Below, in pieces: positions 50,864-60,931 of a DNA stretch of 64,000 bases. Below the pieces are notes generated by a model that made no database searches, was not told where the DNA came from, and worked only from the letters and a program-made list of their open reading frames with translations. How positions within the stretch are numbered: position 1 is the first letter of the stretch; each line of letters opens with the position of its first letter. A program made the translations under genes and the position numbers. The DNA lies in NCBI RefSeq assembly GCF_021991925.1, contig NZ_RXZI01000007.1:124001-188000 (forward strand), given 5' to 3'. The DNA is from Sutcliffiella horikoshii. GTDB taxonomy: Bacteria; Bacillota; Bacilli; Bacillales; Bacillaceae_I.

Positions 50864-51385
50864 TCAATCGCGATACCTAATCGCCAAACCTTTCAAAAAG
50901 TTCCTCGCGTATTTATCCATGCAAGCCTTATAGTTCTTGTGTCCCTTCTTCCGCAAGAAAGCACCAAGTTCACCTTTGGTTATCGTAACGCCAGCTTCTC
51001 CGATAATATCGATGATATCTTCCGTGGTTAACGCAAGCGCGATCTTCACTTTCTTCAAAAGGATATTGTTTGCAGGCTCGTTGGAAAATGGAGGCTTTGC
51101 AGGTTGGCCAGGCTTTGGCTCCTGTCTGCCTCTTTTAAAAATAATCAAGCCGTTCAGAAACGATTCAAGCTTATTATTATTGATGGGAAGAATCTCTTCC
51201 TCCTCCAGTGCCTGCTCATATTCCTCTTCTGTTTCATAATCATAGCTGTCCACCTGTTTGGTGAGCATCATCTGTACTTCATCTCTTGTAACGTCGATGT
51301 CACCTAGCTTAAAGATCTCGACCATGTCGTTGTCTTTAATGTCGAGTGCGTATCTTAATCTGATTAGAATATCGTTGTTTGTCAT
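50864..51385 (-). CDS. DUF1456 (YehS-like) protein
   Basis: Two copies of the DUF1456 helical domain are visible: NDILIRLRYALDIKDNDMVEIFKLGDIDVTRDEVQMML and NILLKKVKIALALTTEDIIDIIGEAGVTITKGELGAFLRKKGHKNYKAC. The 173 residues match E. coli YehS in length and duplication. Function is unknown. CAAAGGAG lies before the ATG. It lies 67 bases after the histidine kinase gene on the same strand with no visible terminator, so it may be the last gene of that long operon, though nothing else links them. Confidence 0.85.
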   Translation of the reverse strand: MTNNDILIRLRYALDIKDNDMVEIFKLGDIDVTRDEVQMMLTKQVDSYDYETEEEYEQALEEEEILPINNNKLESFLNGLIIFKRGRQEPKPGQPAKPPFSNEPANNILLKKVKIALALTTEDIIDIIGEAGVTITKGELGAFLRKKGHKNYKACMDKYARNFLKGLAIRYRD

Positions 51386-51452
51386 GTATAAACTCCTTTG
51401 TTGAATAACTCATTCTTATATTTATTACCAATTATCATCCATTTAACATCCG

Positions 51453-53867
51453 TTATGCAATTGGCAGGGTGAGCGTGACCGTTGTACCCCCGTCTACCTC
51501 TGAAGATATCCGAATGTCTCCTTCATGCGCCTGGATGATTTCTTTTACGATTGATAAGCCTAGACCTGTTCCCCCAATTTTTCTAAGATCGGAATTGTCG
51601 ACTCGATAGAATTTGGTGAAAAGGTGTGGAATTGCGTCTTCCGGAATCCCTATACCGTGGTCCTTTATTGTTACTTTTAACATGGTATCAGAAGAAGATA
51701 CAGTAATATGAATTTCTCCTCCTTCAGGAGAATACTTGATCGAGTTACTCAATAAATTAGCCATCACCTGTAACAACTTCTCCCGGTCCCCCACCACTTT
51801 AGTGTTCTCTGTCAAAACCTGAATTTGAATGGGATGCGTATTAGAATTCACCTTGAAAATTCTACTTACCTCCCGGATGATATCCACGATATCTTCTTCC
51901 GCCCTACGGTAAAGCTGTTTTCCCGCTTCCATCTTTTGCACATCCAAAAAGTCATTGATCAATGCTGTCAAACGTTTTGCTTCCTGATGGATGGTCGTCA
52001 AATAGGTTTTCTTACGATCCTCTGAAAGTTCTTTATACAGCATTCTCTCCGTAAAGCCAAGAACGCTTGCCAAAGGCGTCCTTAACTCATGGCTGACGGT
52101 ACTGACAAACTCCGATTTCATCCTATCAACTTCATACTCTTTGGTGATATCACGGAACACCAAAATGAACCCATAGCTATGATCCTGCCGCGTGACCTTT
52201 TCCTTATACATCTTCATGACACATTTTTCATGCTTTTGATTAATTTCAAATAAGATACTTGTATCATCTTCTACCTCATCAAACAGATAGAACAAATCGG
52301 TACGCAGTTTTTCTTTCTCTTCCGCCATTTCCACAAGGACGGACGTCCATTCCTCAAAGGATAGATGCAATAGCCGTTTAGGAGTAGGGAATCCCATAAT
52401 GCTACACATTTTAGTGTTCGATTGGAGAACGCTTCCTTTCTCATCCACTAAAAGTACACCCTCCTGTATGGTGTTTAAGATATCTTGGTAGAACAGGCGA
52501 TTTTCTTCGGAATCTTCATATAAATCCACTTTTTCCAGACCCATGCTAACCTGTTTGGCAAGTGCTTCCCCTGTTTCCACATCCCTGTCAGCAAAAGGAG
52601 CATCATATCTTGTAAACTGCATATAAGCTACCATCGTTCCCTTCGATGTGATGACAGGTATGAACAAATCAAAGGCTGTCATGTCAATAGTGTGGTAGGT
52701 ATTCTCCTGCGGGCTACATTTCCTGCTGATTTTAAAGGGTGTGTGTTTTTCCTTTAATTGTTGCAGAAATACATTACTCTCATCTTCCCTAAATTTCCTC
52801 ACTGCTTCAGGCGACAAACCAATGGAAGCTGTTGTTTTATTCTCATTTAACAACATGATCAGGCCAACATTTGCATCAAGTACCTTTCCCATATTCCTGA
52901 CGACATTTTCAAGCAAGGTTTCTCTGCTCAATGTCTCAGACATCTCATGGATAAAAGTATTACGGATAGCCAATTGTTCATTACTTGCTTCTATTAACGT
53001 TAGATTATCTTGAAGCTGTACCTGTTGGGCCTGTAATTCATCCTGTTGGGCCTGTAATTCTTCATTTTGACCAATCAATTCATCTTCTTTGTATTGTAAC
53101 GTATTTACCATGGTGTGGAGTGCATTGGATAATACCGCAATTTCATCCGACCCATGTTGATAGGAAGGAAGATTAGTGGTTCTGCCATTTGTTATGTCAT
53201 CTGCAGCATCCGAAAGCTCCCTTAACGGTTTCCCCACCTTTTTGATGAGCACCCAAGTAATCGTGAACAATAAGGAGATGACAAGAAGAAAATATAAGGA
53301 GAATAACAGTTGACTAGCTGTTAACTTTTCTGCCATCACGTCTACATTATCCTCTATTTCCTGATCCACTTCATATCGGTATTCTTTCATATATTCCATG
53401 AAAGACAAAATTCTCTCGGATGTTCCTTCTATGAAAAGATAGTCCTGAAGCTCATCCATGGCATCTTGTTCCACTAGGTCTTCCACTTTTGGAAGATACT
53501 CAAAAAAATAAAACTGATGGAAGTCTGTTACCCGAACCATAAACTGAGCGTCATTTTCATCCACTGCCATCTTCCCAAGACGAGCAATACCCTCTTCAAC
53601 CTTAACTTTAGCATTTTTTGCATCTTCCAACATATCCTGATTGGAAAAAGCAACATACCCTCTATACTTCAAAAATGAACTATTAATTTCATCATCAATG
53701 TATTTAATCAATTCCTCTTTTTGTTCTAGCTCCTTGTTTCTGTCTATGAAGTCTTTAGATAAAGAATACTCATACCCTAACAAAGTAACGATACCTGTTA
53801 CCAAGACAAGAAAAAAGATCCCATTGATGATTAAGAATTGTGTAGATATACTATTTTTCCATTTCAT
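51453..53867 (-). CDS. Large sensor histidine kinase (HAMP-GAF-PAS-HisKA)
   Basis: The 804 residues begin with two membrane helices (about 10-30 and 185-210) around a helical extracellular region resembling CHASE3. A HAMP domain, a Gln-rich coiled coil (ELQAQQDELQAQQVQLQ), a GAF-like domain (about 310-450), a PAS domain (about 465-570), HisKA with the His in STVSHELRTPLASVLG and an HATPase (NLLSNSIKYSPEGG, DHGIGIPEDAI, GGTGLGLSIVKEI) follow. Its start lies 17 bases inside the end of the response-regulator gene. Multiple sensing domains suggest integration of membrane and cytoplasmic signals. Confidence 0.9.
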   Translation of the reverse strand: MKWKNSISTQFLIINGIFFLVLVTGIVTLLGYEYSLSKDFIDRNKELEQKEELIKYIDDEINSSFLKYRGYVAFSNQDMLEDAKNAKVKVEEGIARLGKMAVDENDAQFMVRVTDFHQFYFFEYLPKVEDLVEQDAMDELQDYLFIEGTSERILSFMEYMKEYRYEVDQEIEDNVDVMAEKLTASQLLFSLYFLLVISLLFTITWVLIKKVGKPLRELSDAADDITNGRTTNLPSYQHGSDEIAVLSNALHTMVNTLQYKEDELIGQNEELQAQQDELQAQQVQLQDNLTLIEASNEQLAIRNTFIHEMSETLSRETLLENVVRNMGKVLDANVGLIMLLNENKTTASIGLSPEAVRKFREDESNVFLQQLKEKHTPFKISRKCSPQENTYHTIDMTAFDLFIPVITSKGTMVAYMQFTRYDAPFADRDVETGEALAKQVSMGLEKVDLYEDSEENRLFYQDILNTIQEGVLLVDEKGSVLQSNTKMCSIMGFPTPKRLLHLSFEEWTSVLVEMAEEKEKLRTDLFYLFDEVEDDTSILFEINQKHEKCVMKMYKEKVTRQDHSYGFILVFRDITKEYEVDRMKSEFVSTVSHELRTPLASVLGFTERMLYKELSEDRKKTYLTTIHQEAKRLTALINDFLDVQKMEAGKQLYRRAEEDIVDIIREVSRIFKVNSNTHPIQIQVLTENTKVVGDREKLLQVMANLLSNSIKYSPEGGEIHITVSSSDTMLKVTIKDHGIGIPEDAIPHLFTKFYRVDNSDLRKIGGTGLGLSIVKEIIQAHEGDIRISSEVDGGTTVTLTLPIA

Positions 53868-54228
53868 TTAGTAGTGCCTCGACTCTTTCCGCCAGCTCCA
53901 TCGGACTAAACGGCTTGGACATGAATCCCGACGCCCCGGAGGCAAGTACCTCTTCCCGGACAGACTGCTGACTTTTTGCTGTAAGCATAAGGACTGGCGG
54001 GAAATCTCGGAGATTCATGGTTTTCATCTTAGTTATAACTTCTAAGCCTGTATACACAGGCATCATATAATCTAGAATGATAAGATCGAAAGTCTTTCCC
54101 GTTTCCAATAATTCAACGGCTTCCTTCCCAGTGCAAGCCTCCACAACGCTATGACCTTCATCTTCAAGTGTGTCTGTTATAAGCATGCGGAGAACACTTT
54201 CGTCTTCTGCAAGCAATATTTGTGCCAT
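53851..54228 (-). CDS. Single-domain response regulator
   Basis: A stand-alone receiver of 125 residues: ILLAEDESVLRML (acidic pocket), phospho-acceptor Asp in FDLIILDYMMPVYTGLEV, Thr/Lys switch in LMLTAKSQQSV and GFMSKPFSPMEL. There is no output domain, so it must act by protein contact, as CheY or Spo0F do. I start it at ATG 54228, with GGGGGAG six bases upstream. It is coupled to the kinase gene and 27 bases downstream of the glycosyltransferase gene. Confidence 0.88.
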   Translation of the reverse strand: MAQILLAEDESVLRMLITDTLEDEGHSVVEACTGKEAVELLETGKTFDLIILDYMMPVYTGLEVITKMKTMNLRDFPPVLMLTAKSQQSVREEVLASGASGFMSKPFSPMELAERVEALLNEMEK

Positions 54229-54255
54229 CTCTAACTCCCCCATTTTTTAATCTTT

Positions 54256-55665
54256 TCATTGGGTAACGCCCTTACGCTGCATTTCTCCCCAACCCTTTTT
54301 CTTCCTCAGTACATCCACAATTCCCTGGCACCTCCAAATTACCGTTAAAGGTCTGTACCAGAATGTTTCGGTAAAGGAATAAAAGAACAAAACAGCGATA
54401 TGCCTCGCTTTGGGATACCGTTTAAGACTCCATTCTTCCATCAAAATAGCCAGCATGGAATAGATGGAACCGTAAATAACAAAAAGCAAGAATAAGAGCA
54501 ACGCCAATTCTTCGTATATCCCTCCCAGAAAAAAAGAAAGGATAATAAATAGATAGCCTGCAAGTTCCACGACTGGCCCTAAAAATTCAATAAGAATAAA
54601 ATAAGGCATCGACACCATCCCAATGGAACCGTATTTTGGATTAAATGCCATGGACCGATGTATCCACAAACTTTCAAACAAGCCCCTGTGCCACCTGTTC
54701 CTCTGTCTTTTTAAAAAAGTCATCTCTTCTGGAGCTTCTGTCCAGCACACAGGATCTGCCACATAAACGATTTTCTTGTCCGCCTTTTTTTCCTTTATAT
54801 GCCGATGCAGCCGGACGACCAATTCCATGTCTTCCCCTACAGTATGGGAATAGCCCCCTGCATCGATGACCCATTTTTTCGAAAATACACCGAAGGCACC
54901 GGATACAATCAGTAACAGATTGTGTCTGCTCAACCCAATACGTCCCACCAGAAATGCTCGCAAATACTCAATGACCTGCATAATGACCAACGGATTCTTG
55001 GATAGTCCCACCTTTAAGATGGAACCATTTTCAATGGAAGACCCGTTGGCGATCCTTACGCTCCCTCCCGATGCAATGACATCTCCATCGGAATCGATGA
55101 TCGGCTTCATTACTTTTAAGAAGGCATCCCTTTCCAAAATAGAGTCCCCATCCACCGAACAAAAATAAGGGTAAGAGCAAAGGTTGATTCCAACATTCAA
55201 TGCATCCGACTTTCCACCGTTCTCTTTATCTACCACATAGAGATAGTCAATAACAGAAGACTGATAGATGCCTTTCACTTCTTTTGTAAGAAGCTTTTGT
55301 TTGACAATCTTTTTTATTTTCTTTAATTGAAATTCTTCGATAAGCTTTTCCATCGTATCATCTTTTGATCCGTCATTTATCACAATGATTTCATATTGGG
55401 GATATTCGATGCTTAGAAGGGACCGGACAGATGCCACTATTCCGAGAGATTCATTATAGGCAGGCACCAAAATGGAAAGCGGTTTGGAATAACTAACATC
55501 CAGCAGGTCTTCGTATGGCTCGGTGTTGTCCAACTGGTAACTCTTCCTGACTTGAAACAGGGAAACGATCAACATGAACATGTAAAAGAGGATCACCGTC
55601 CCCATATAAAGGACGACAAACCAACCAATCCCTTGCCAAAAGGTATAAAAGAAATTATAGTCCAT
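54256..55665 (-). CDS. Processive family 2 glycosyltransferase (PgaC/IcaA-like)
   Basis: One N-terminal helix and about three C-terminal helices flank a GT2 domain. Its motifs are SILVPAYNESLGIVASVRSL, IIVINDGSKDDTMEKLI, the DxD in CSVDGDSILERDAF, the base GEDMELVVRLHRH and QRNRWHRGLFES (QxxRW). The set QxxRW plus DxD is typical of enzymes that polymerise and extrude beta-linked polysaccharide, such as poly-N-acetylglucosamine or cellulose synthases. There is no PilZ domain and no export or deacetylase gene nearby. AAGGAGG lies eight bases before the ATG, inside the HEAT gene. The sugar is unknown. Confidence 0.88.
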   Translation of the reverse strand: MDYNFFYTFWQGIGWFVVLYMGTVILFYMFMLIVSLFQVRKSYQLDNTEPYEDLLDVSYSKPLSILVPAYNESLGIVASVRSLLSIEYPQYEIIVINDGSKDDTMEKLIEEFQLKKIKKIVKQKLLTKEVKGIYQSSVIDYLYVVDKENGGKSDALNVGINLCSYPYFCSVDGDSILERDAFLKVMKPIIDSDGDVIASGGSVRIANGSSIENGSILKVGLSKNPLVIMQVIEYLRAFLVGRIGLSRHNLLLIVSGAFGVFSKKWVIDAGGYSHTVGEDMELVVRLHRHIKEKKADKKIVYVADPVCWTEAPEEMTFLKRQRNRWHRGLFESLWIHRSMAFNPKYGSIGMVSMPYFILIEFLGPVVELAGYLFIILSFFLGGIYEELALLLFLLFVIYGSIYSMLAILMEEWSLKRYPKARHIAVLFFYSFTETFWYRPLTVIWRCQGIVDVLRKKKGWGEMQRKGVTQ

Positions 55666-56710
55666 GAACTTTCCCTCCTTTCAAGAGCCACTCTTCTGCC
55701 ATATCTCTTGCAAAACGGTCTGTTGAGGTTTCTTGGACCTGCCGAAGATACTCTTCCCCTCCGTCAATGGCAATTATCGACTTCGCTGCATTGTTTCGGA
55801 CATCAAAGTTCGGGTCGCTCAGAAGTTCGGTCAAAAAGGAGAGGCTTTCCTTCCGATTGGTTTTGCCCAGTAGTTTGCTAATCATCAACCGCTCTTCCCA
55901 TGCACTCTCTCGAGTATGCAACTTCCCCATACGGTCCAAGATTTTACTGTAACCCAATTCATTCAATGCTTTTAAAATGCGTATTTTCTTTTCCCCTATA
56001 GAGGGAATAAGAAGATCCTCGAGAAAGGAAAGGTACTCCCTTTTCCCATCAATTCCTATCATATCTAGTACCGGAAGCTGAATGTATTCCGGAAGTTCTT
56101 CAAAACGAGTAACCATCACCTGAAACTGCTCCTCTGTCATCACACCAAATAGAGAGCGGTACATAAATTCCGATAGGCGCCAATTTGGTTCTTTCAAGAA
56201 CTCCTCCCATTGATTGGTGTGGAGCCTGACCAAGATTTTTAATAATTGCCTTCTTTCTTCCTGGGAGAGTTTTCTTTTCTGAAAGGTAGACAGAAGAAAT
56301 GGAACCATCCCTTTCATATGAAAATCCTCTACTGCATAAAGACAATTCATCCTGATGCTCCAACGATGCTTAAGAAGGTTCCGCTTATAAACATCGCTAA
56401 AATGCGTTTCGGCAAAAAGGGTGATTTTCTCTTGTACCTCTTCCCCCTGAACCACATCGGCAAAATCTTTGAACAGCTCTTCCATTGCTTTCCATTGGTG
56501 GCCATTCCAATTCTGTTCAAGAATGACAGAATTTTGGCGGTATAAATAGTCAAAAACGCTCGCCCTCAATTTTTCTTTCTGTTGTTCTATCTGTTGACGC
56601 ATCCGGTTCTGCATCCGTTTGGTGACAAGCATGAACAAAAATAAAAGGGAGAGTACGACAAATAAAGAAAGTATGATGACAAGCACAATGGTCAAAAGGT
56701 TATTTACCAT
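55655..56710 (-). CDS. Membrane-anchored HEAT-repeat protein
   Basis: An N-terminal helix (about residues 5-28) anchors a cytoplasmic all-helical region. HEAT-type repeats are visible: FLEDLLIPSIGEKKIRILKALNELG, MISKLLGKTNRKESLSFLTELL and LLSDPNFDVRNNAAKSIIAIDG. I start it at ATG 56710, with GGGGG eight bases upstream. The gene overlaps the glycosyltransferase by 11 bases and follows the GGDEF gene by 2. HEAT solenoids are protein-docking scaffolds, so a link between the signalling proteins and the glycosyltransferase is a reasonable guess. Confidence 0.82.
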   Translation of the reverse strand: MVNNLLTIVLVIILSLFVVLSLLFLFMLVTKRMQNRMRQQIEQQKEKLRASVFDYLYRQNSVILEQNWNGHQWKAMEELFKDFADVVQGEEVQEKITLFAETHFSDVYKRNLLKHRWSIRMNCLYAVEDFHMKGMVPFLLSTFQKRKLSQEERRQLLKILVRLHTNQWEEFLKEPNWRLSEFMYRSLFGVMTEEQFQVMVTRFEELPEYIQLPVLDMIGIDGKREYLSFLEDLLIPSIGEKKIRILKALNELGYSKILDRMGKLHTRESAWEERLMISKLLGKTNRKESLSFLTELLSDPNFDVRNNAAKSIIAIDGGEEYLRQVQETSTDRFARDMAEEWLLKGGKVHGL

Positions 56711-56712
56711 TG

Positions 56713-58302
56713 TCACATCCCCCGCTTTATCAGATGTTGAAGCCTTGCTTCGACCTCAAGGAGCTTAAAAGGCTTTGTCACATAATCATCAGCGCCAAGT
56801 TGCAACGCTTTTTGAATATCCCGCTCACTTTTCCTTGAGGTCAACATCATCACTTTAAACTGATCATGGCGCCTTTGGGCACGAAGCTTCTGCAAAACTT
56901 CCAATCCATCCATTTTCGGCATCATCCCATCGAGGATGATGACATACCGGTCTTGGCTTTGTAACCATTCCGATTGCAGAAAACTTTTCCCATCTTCAAA
57001 TGTTTCTATTTCAAGGGTCCTATTGGCTGGCACCGACAGTTTTCCGACCACTTCTGAAAGCATCATCCTTACAATTTCATCATCATCGACAATCGCGACC
57101 TTAACCTTCTGTATGACAACCTCTTGTCCTCCCTCGTATACCTCCACCCTTGCCTTTCCTTTCCTTTTTGCTTCATAAAGAGCCTTATCCGCCCGTTCCA
57201 TAGCATGTTCCAACGACAAGCTTTCCTCCGTTATCTGTACGACTCCCCCTGAAAAAGAACAAGAAAAAGAGGCTTGGTATGCATGAAAAGTTACCTTCAT
57301 GAAACCTTCCAGCAGGCGTCCAATCAGCTTTTCTGCTTGCTCCTTTGTTGTTTTCGGCAATAACATGGCAAACTCTTCGCCTCCATATCGGGCAAAAACA
57401 TCGCCAGTCCTCATATGATGCTTCATATAGGCAGCAAGCCCCTTCAACACCTCGTCACCAACCACATGCCCATATGTATCATTCACCTTCTTAAAATAAT
57501 CAAGATCAAGGACCCCTACACTAAACGTTTCTTTCATCCGGGAAAGGTTCGCTTGCAGTTTGCCATAGAACGAATGAAAATACTTGCGGTTATACGCCTT
57601 CGTCAGTTCATCAATCAACAACAATTCATCATACTGCTTTTTTCTCCCCACATGCCTAGAGATCCGCACTTCAAACTCTTCAAGATCCAACGGTTTAGAC
57701 ATAAAGTCATCCGCTCCCAAACGGTAAGCGTCCAGCCGATTTTTCCGTGTGGGATTGGAGCTGGTCACCATAACAGGTGTCAGCATTTGCTGCCCGCTAG
57801 CTTGAAGCCGCTCCAACAAATGAAGCCCAGCATTATCTTTTAAGCAATCATCTAGTATCAGGCAATCTGGCTTTACATCATAAAATGTATCAATAGACTT
57901 ATCGATGTCTGTACTGACCAATACATGGAAGGATTTGCTCTCAAGGTATTCCTTCCATTCCATGAGTAAAGAAGCATCATGATCCGCGATGAGGATACTT
58001 GGTTGATCTTTTGATTGTTCGATTGTGGCAGGGCGCATCTTTTTACAATAGCCAATAACCTCTTGCAAAAATGATTGGCATTCCTTCCATTGCCAAGTTT
58101 CCTTTACCATAGTATCCGTTTTTTCATATAACGCTTCTGTTATATCCCCAAGCTCATCCAGTCCGACTGTCCTTGCAGTTCCTTTTATGGAGTGAATAAA
58201 TCGATACACTTCTTCATGAGGAATATCGCCAGCGCTATCTTCCCACTGATTGATTTGGTTCCAGATATTATCTATCAATTTCGTTTTATATTTATCCAAC
58301 AT
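56713..58302 (-). CDS. Hpt-REC-GGDEF-REC signalling protein (diguanylate cyclase)
   Basis: Four domains are present in 529 residues. An Hpt domain carries His37 in RFIHSIKGTARTVG. A first receiver (about 112-235) has the Asp pair in PDCLILDDCL. A GGDEF domain (about 245-405) has the active motif RYGGEEF, preceded by the inhibitory-site motif RTGD five residues upstream. A second receiver (about 408-525) has AIVDDDEIVR, phospho-acceptor Asp in VIILDGMMPKMDG and TSRKS. It should make c-di-GMP under phosphorelay control. I start it at ATG 58302, 15 codons inside the longest frame, with AAAGGG upstream. It is the first gene of the operon. Confidence 0.9.
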   Translation of the reverse strand: MLDKYKTKLIDNIWNQINQWEDSAGDIPHEEVYRFIHSIKGTARTVGLDELGDITEALYEKTDTMVKETWQWKECQSFLQEVIGYCKKMRPATIEQSKDQPSILIADHDASLLMEWKEYLESKSFHVLVSTDIDKSIDTFYDVKPDCLILDDCLKDNAGLHLLERLQASGQQMLTPVMVTSSNPTRKNRLDAYRLGADDFMSKPLDLEEFEVRISRHVGRKKQYDELLLIDELTKAYNRKYFHSFYGKLQANLSRMKETFSVGVLDLDYFKKVNDTYGHVVGDEVLKGLAAYMKHHMRTGDVFARYGGEEFAMLLPKTTKEQAEKLIGRLLEGFMKVTFHAYQASFSCSFSGGVVQITEESLSLEHAMERADKALYEAKRKGKARVEVYEGGQEVVIQKVKVAIVDDDEIVRMMLSEVVGKLSVPANRTLEIETFEDGKSFLQSEWLQSQDRYVIILDGMMPKMDGLEVLQKLRAQRRHDQFKVMMLTSRKSERDIQKALQLGADDYVTKPFKLLEVEARLQHLIKRGM

Positions 58303-58452
58303 CACACAACCCTTTCGTACAGAAAACCTTCCCTTACTAAGTTCCAATATATTTTAATTATAAGGATGTATGATGGTCATGTCATGGATATATTTTCATT
58401 ACGGAACATTTAAATAATGCATGAATTTTTATTTTGAACCAATTATCCAAAT

Positions 58453-58490
58453 AAAAAGTGCCACTCTTTTTGAAGGAGTGACACTTTTTA
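58453..58490 (-). terminator. Terminator of rlmCD
   Basis: AAAAAGTGcCACTC pairs with GAGTGaCACTTTTT around a TTTTTGAAG loop. Poly-A and poly-T flanks make it work on the minus strand directly after the methyltransferase gene. Confidence 0.88.
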
Positions 58491-58500
58491 AAAAAATTGT

Positions 58501-59901
58501 TCAGTTGCGTACAAACCTCACAACACTCTCCACATGAGCGGTTTGAGGAAACATATCCACAGGCTGGATCCAGTCCACCTTATATTTTCTGCTCAAGAAT
58601 TGAATATCCTTGGCAAGTGTGGAAGGATTACAGGAAACATATACAAAGTTTTTCGGTTCTACGTCCAAGACGGTCTTCATGAAAGTTTCATCCAAGCCCG
58701 TTCGTGGTGGATCCACGACAATCGTATCTGGCTTCCAACCTTCTTTCACCCATCTTGGCAGCCATTTCTCCGCTTTTCCTGCAACATATTTCATGTTGTT
58801 GTATCCGTGGCGTTTTGCGTTTTCCTTCGCGTCCTCAATGGATTCTGCGATGGTGTCCATGCCACGCACCTCTCCAGCATTTTCCGCCAGCCAAAGTCCG
58901 ATGGTTCCGACTCCACAATAAGCGTCTACCACTTTTTCTTTACCCGTCAATTGTGCCGCTTCTTTCACCAAATCATACAGCTTTACCGTTTGTACAGGGT
59001 TAAGCTGAAAGAAGGCACGGGCACTCAGTTCAAATGAAACATCCCCAAGTGTTTCTTGAATTACTTTTTCTCCACTTAAATGGAACGTTTCTTCCCCAAA
59101 AATTAGGGAGGTTTTTTTGCCGTTCACATTTAGCATGATGCTCTTCACTTTTGGCAAGCGCTTTTGAATTTCTTCCACTACCAACTGTTTGCGGGGCAAT
59201 TTTTCATCTGTTGTGATCAGGACAACTTGAATTTCCCCAGTGGAAAAACCAACTCTTGTCATGATGGTCCGTACGGATGGTTGGCCCTTTTTCTCATTTT
59301 GAACAGGAATGTTGAAGTCCTGCAGGATTTTTTTCACTGTGTTGGTTACTTCCGTTGTGGCACTGTGCTGGACGATACAATTATCAATATCGATCAGTTT
59401 ATGGGAGTTGGCACCGTAAAGTCCTGCGATGACTTTCTCCTTATGCTTTCCAACCTGAAACTGGCTTTTGTTTCGGTAGTTCCAAGGGTCATCCATGCCA
59501 ATTGTCGGTCTAATGTCCAACTTACCCACATTAAGCTTTGTATGGCGTTCTAATGACTGAATGACGATATCGCGCTTTAGGGTCAACTGTTGATCGTATT
59601 TTAGATGCTGCAACTGACACCCTCCGCATTGTTCATAGATCGGGCATCGAGGGGTAGTGCGGTGCGGCGACTTGCTTCTGATTTTCTTGATTTTGGCTTC
59701 TGCAAACTTGTTTTTGACATCTGTCACTTCCGCCACGACTACTTCTTCAGGTAATGCCCCAGGAACAAATACGACTTGCTTTTTAAAATAGCCCACACCT
59801 TCCCCATTAATTCCAAGGCGCTTGATGGTTAATGGAAAGGTCTGTCCCACTTTCATGTCGACACTGGATTGTTGCTTATTATATGGTTTCTTCGTTTTCA
59901 T
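58501..59901 (-). CDS. rlmCD: RlmCD/RumA-type 23S rRNA (uracil-5-)-methyltransferase
   Basis: An N-terminal TRAM domain ([18 protein letters not shown]) is followed by an iron-sulfur cluster motif, [17 protein letters not shown] with an upstream and downstream Cys, then the SAM-dependent methyltransferase domain: [29 protein letters not shown] and the catalytic Cys in [15 protein letters not shown]. subtilis YefA (RlmCD) makes m5U at both 747 and 1939 of 23S rRNA; whether this one is dual-specific cannot be read here. The start overlaps the stop of alkA by four bases. Confidence 0.9.
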   Translation of the reverse strand: MKTKKPYNKQQSSVDMKVGQTFPLTIKRLGINGEGVGYFKKQVVFVPGALPEEVVVAEVTDVKNKFAEAKIKKIRSKSPHRTTPRCPIYEQCGGCQLQHLKYDQQLTLKRDIVIQSLERHTKLNVGKLDIRPTIGMDDPWNYRNKSQFQVGKHKEKVIAGLYGANSHKLIDIDNCIVQHSATTEVTNTVKKILQDFNIPVQNEKKGQPSVRTIMTRVGFSTGEIQVVLITTDEKLPRKQLVVEEIQKRLPKVKSIMLNVNGKKTSLIFGEETFHLSGEKVIQETLGDVSFELSARAFFQLNPVQTVKLYDLVKEAAQLTGKEKVVDAYCGVGTIGLWLAENAGEVRGMDTIAESIEDAKENAKRHGYNNMKYVAGKAEKWLPRWVKEGWKPDTIVVDPPRTGLDETFMKTVLDVEPKNFVYVSCNPSTLAKDIQFLSRKYKVDWIQPVDMFPQTAHVESVVRFVRN

Positions 59902-60788
59902 TTTACTAACTCCTCAGGTTGCGGTTCGATGCTTCTCCAAAGGTAAAGGGACGCATAACTTAAATATGGTTCCCAACCCTTGCTCCATTCCTGCATCTGC
60001 AGGATGGTTGGCTTTTGGTCGAGTCCTTTTAGTTTTTTTAGTGCATTTTGGATGCCGATATCTGCAATCGGAAAAAGATTGGGTCTGCCAAGCCCAAATA
60101 GTAGCAGATTCTGAACGGTCCAAGGACCAATGCCTCTAACTTTTACTAGTTCTTTCAGAATCACTTCATCCGGTTTTTGGTGCAATTTGTATAAAGGTAG
60201 TTCTCCCTCCGAGATCATTTTAGATGTATCTATGATATATTCCGCTTTTCGGCGGCTCATTTTGAGTTCAGTGATCTGCTCATAATCAAGCTTAGCGACA
60301 TCTTCTGGCTTTGGATAGAACCAGACACCTTCTCTTTCAAACCCGAAAGTGTGGACAAACCGCTGTGTCAAGGTGTGTGCGAATTTCATATTGACCTGCT
60401 GATGGATGATGCATTTCATCAGGCAATGATACAGGTCGAAATCTAGAACAAGTGGTGTTCCTTCATGCTCTTTGAAGATTGTTGCAAGCTCTGTTTTAGC
60501 AAAATGATCTTGAATAGCTTGGAGTGGTTTGTCCCATTGGAAGATATTTTTTATGTGATGTATTTCTTTTTCTGTCAGGTTTGCATTACTTGTAAGTTGG
60601 AAGGAAGGTTCCTGTTTGGTTCCTGTCGCTTGGACAGTGATTACTATTGGCAGTTCTTCTTGATACATCGGAACTTTTACCGTTCGTTCCTTTTGAATAA
60701 TAACCATTAAAGGGTCAATGGATAGCCGTTGCAGCACTCTGTCAAAATCATATGGTCCGTCTATATTTATTTTAACCAATTTCTCCAC
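59898..60788 (-). CDS. AlkA-like DNA-3-methyladenine glycosylase
   Basis: The helix-hairpin-helix/GPD region is clear: [35 protein letters not shown], with the catalytic Asp in IADIG. The N-terminal half shows the AlkA-type beta domain ([19 protein letters not shown]) and the [19 protein letters not shown] helix. It removes alkylated bases from DNA. At 296 residues it resembles B. subtilis YfjP. The start is taken as GTG 60788, with GAAGGAC upstream; the spacing is short and a TTG nine bases further in is an alternative. Confidence 0.85.
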   Translation of the reverse strand: MEKLVKINIDGPYDFDRVLQRLSIDPLMVIIQKERTVKVPMYQEELPIVITVQATGTKQEPSFQLTSNANLTEKEIHHIKNIFQWDKPLQAIQDHFAKTELATIFKEHEGTPLVLDFDLYHCLMKCIIHQQVNMKFAHTLTQRFVHTFGFEREGVWFYPKPEDVAKLDYEQITELKMSRRKAEYIIDTSKMISEGELPLYKLHQKPDEVILKELVKVRGIGPWTVQNLLLFGLGRPNLFPIADIGIQNALKKLKGLDQKPTILQMQEWSKGWEPYLSYASLYLWRSIEPQPEELVK

Positions 60789-60893
60789 CGTCCTTCATTT
60801 ACTGTCCCAATTATAACGGCTTTCCGTTGTGTTGCCAAACATGGGAATTGGCGCGGAGTCGTTTCATCCTAATGGATGGGACATCGGAACATG

Positions 60894-60931
60894 AAAAGAA
60901 CTCCTTGCTGGCGGGCAAAGGAGTCAGTTCT
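60894..60931 (-). terminator. Terminator of pdaA
   Basis: AGAACTCCTTGC pairs with GCAAAGGAG..GTTCT; the right arm covers the pdaA stop codon. On the minus strand it is followed by TTTTCATG. Confidence 0.8.

Noticed and set aside
57415-57843. 142-residue ORF antisense to the GGDEF domain
   Set aside because: The sense frame has intact catalytic motifs; the antisense frame has no start signal or family match.
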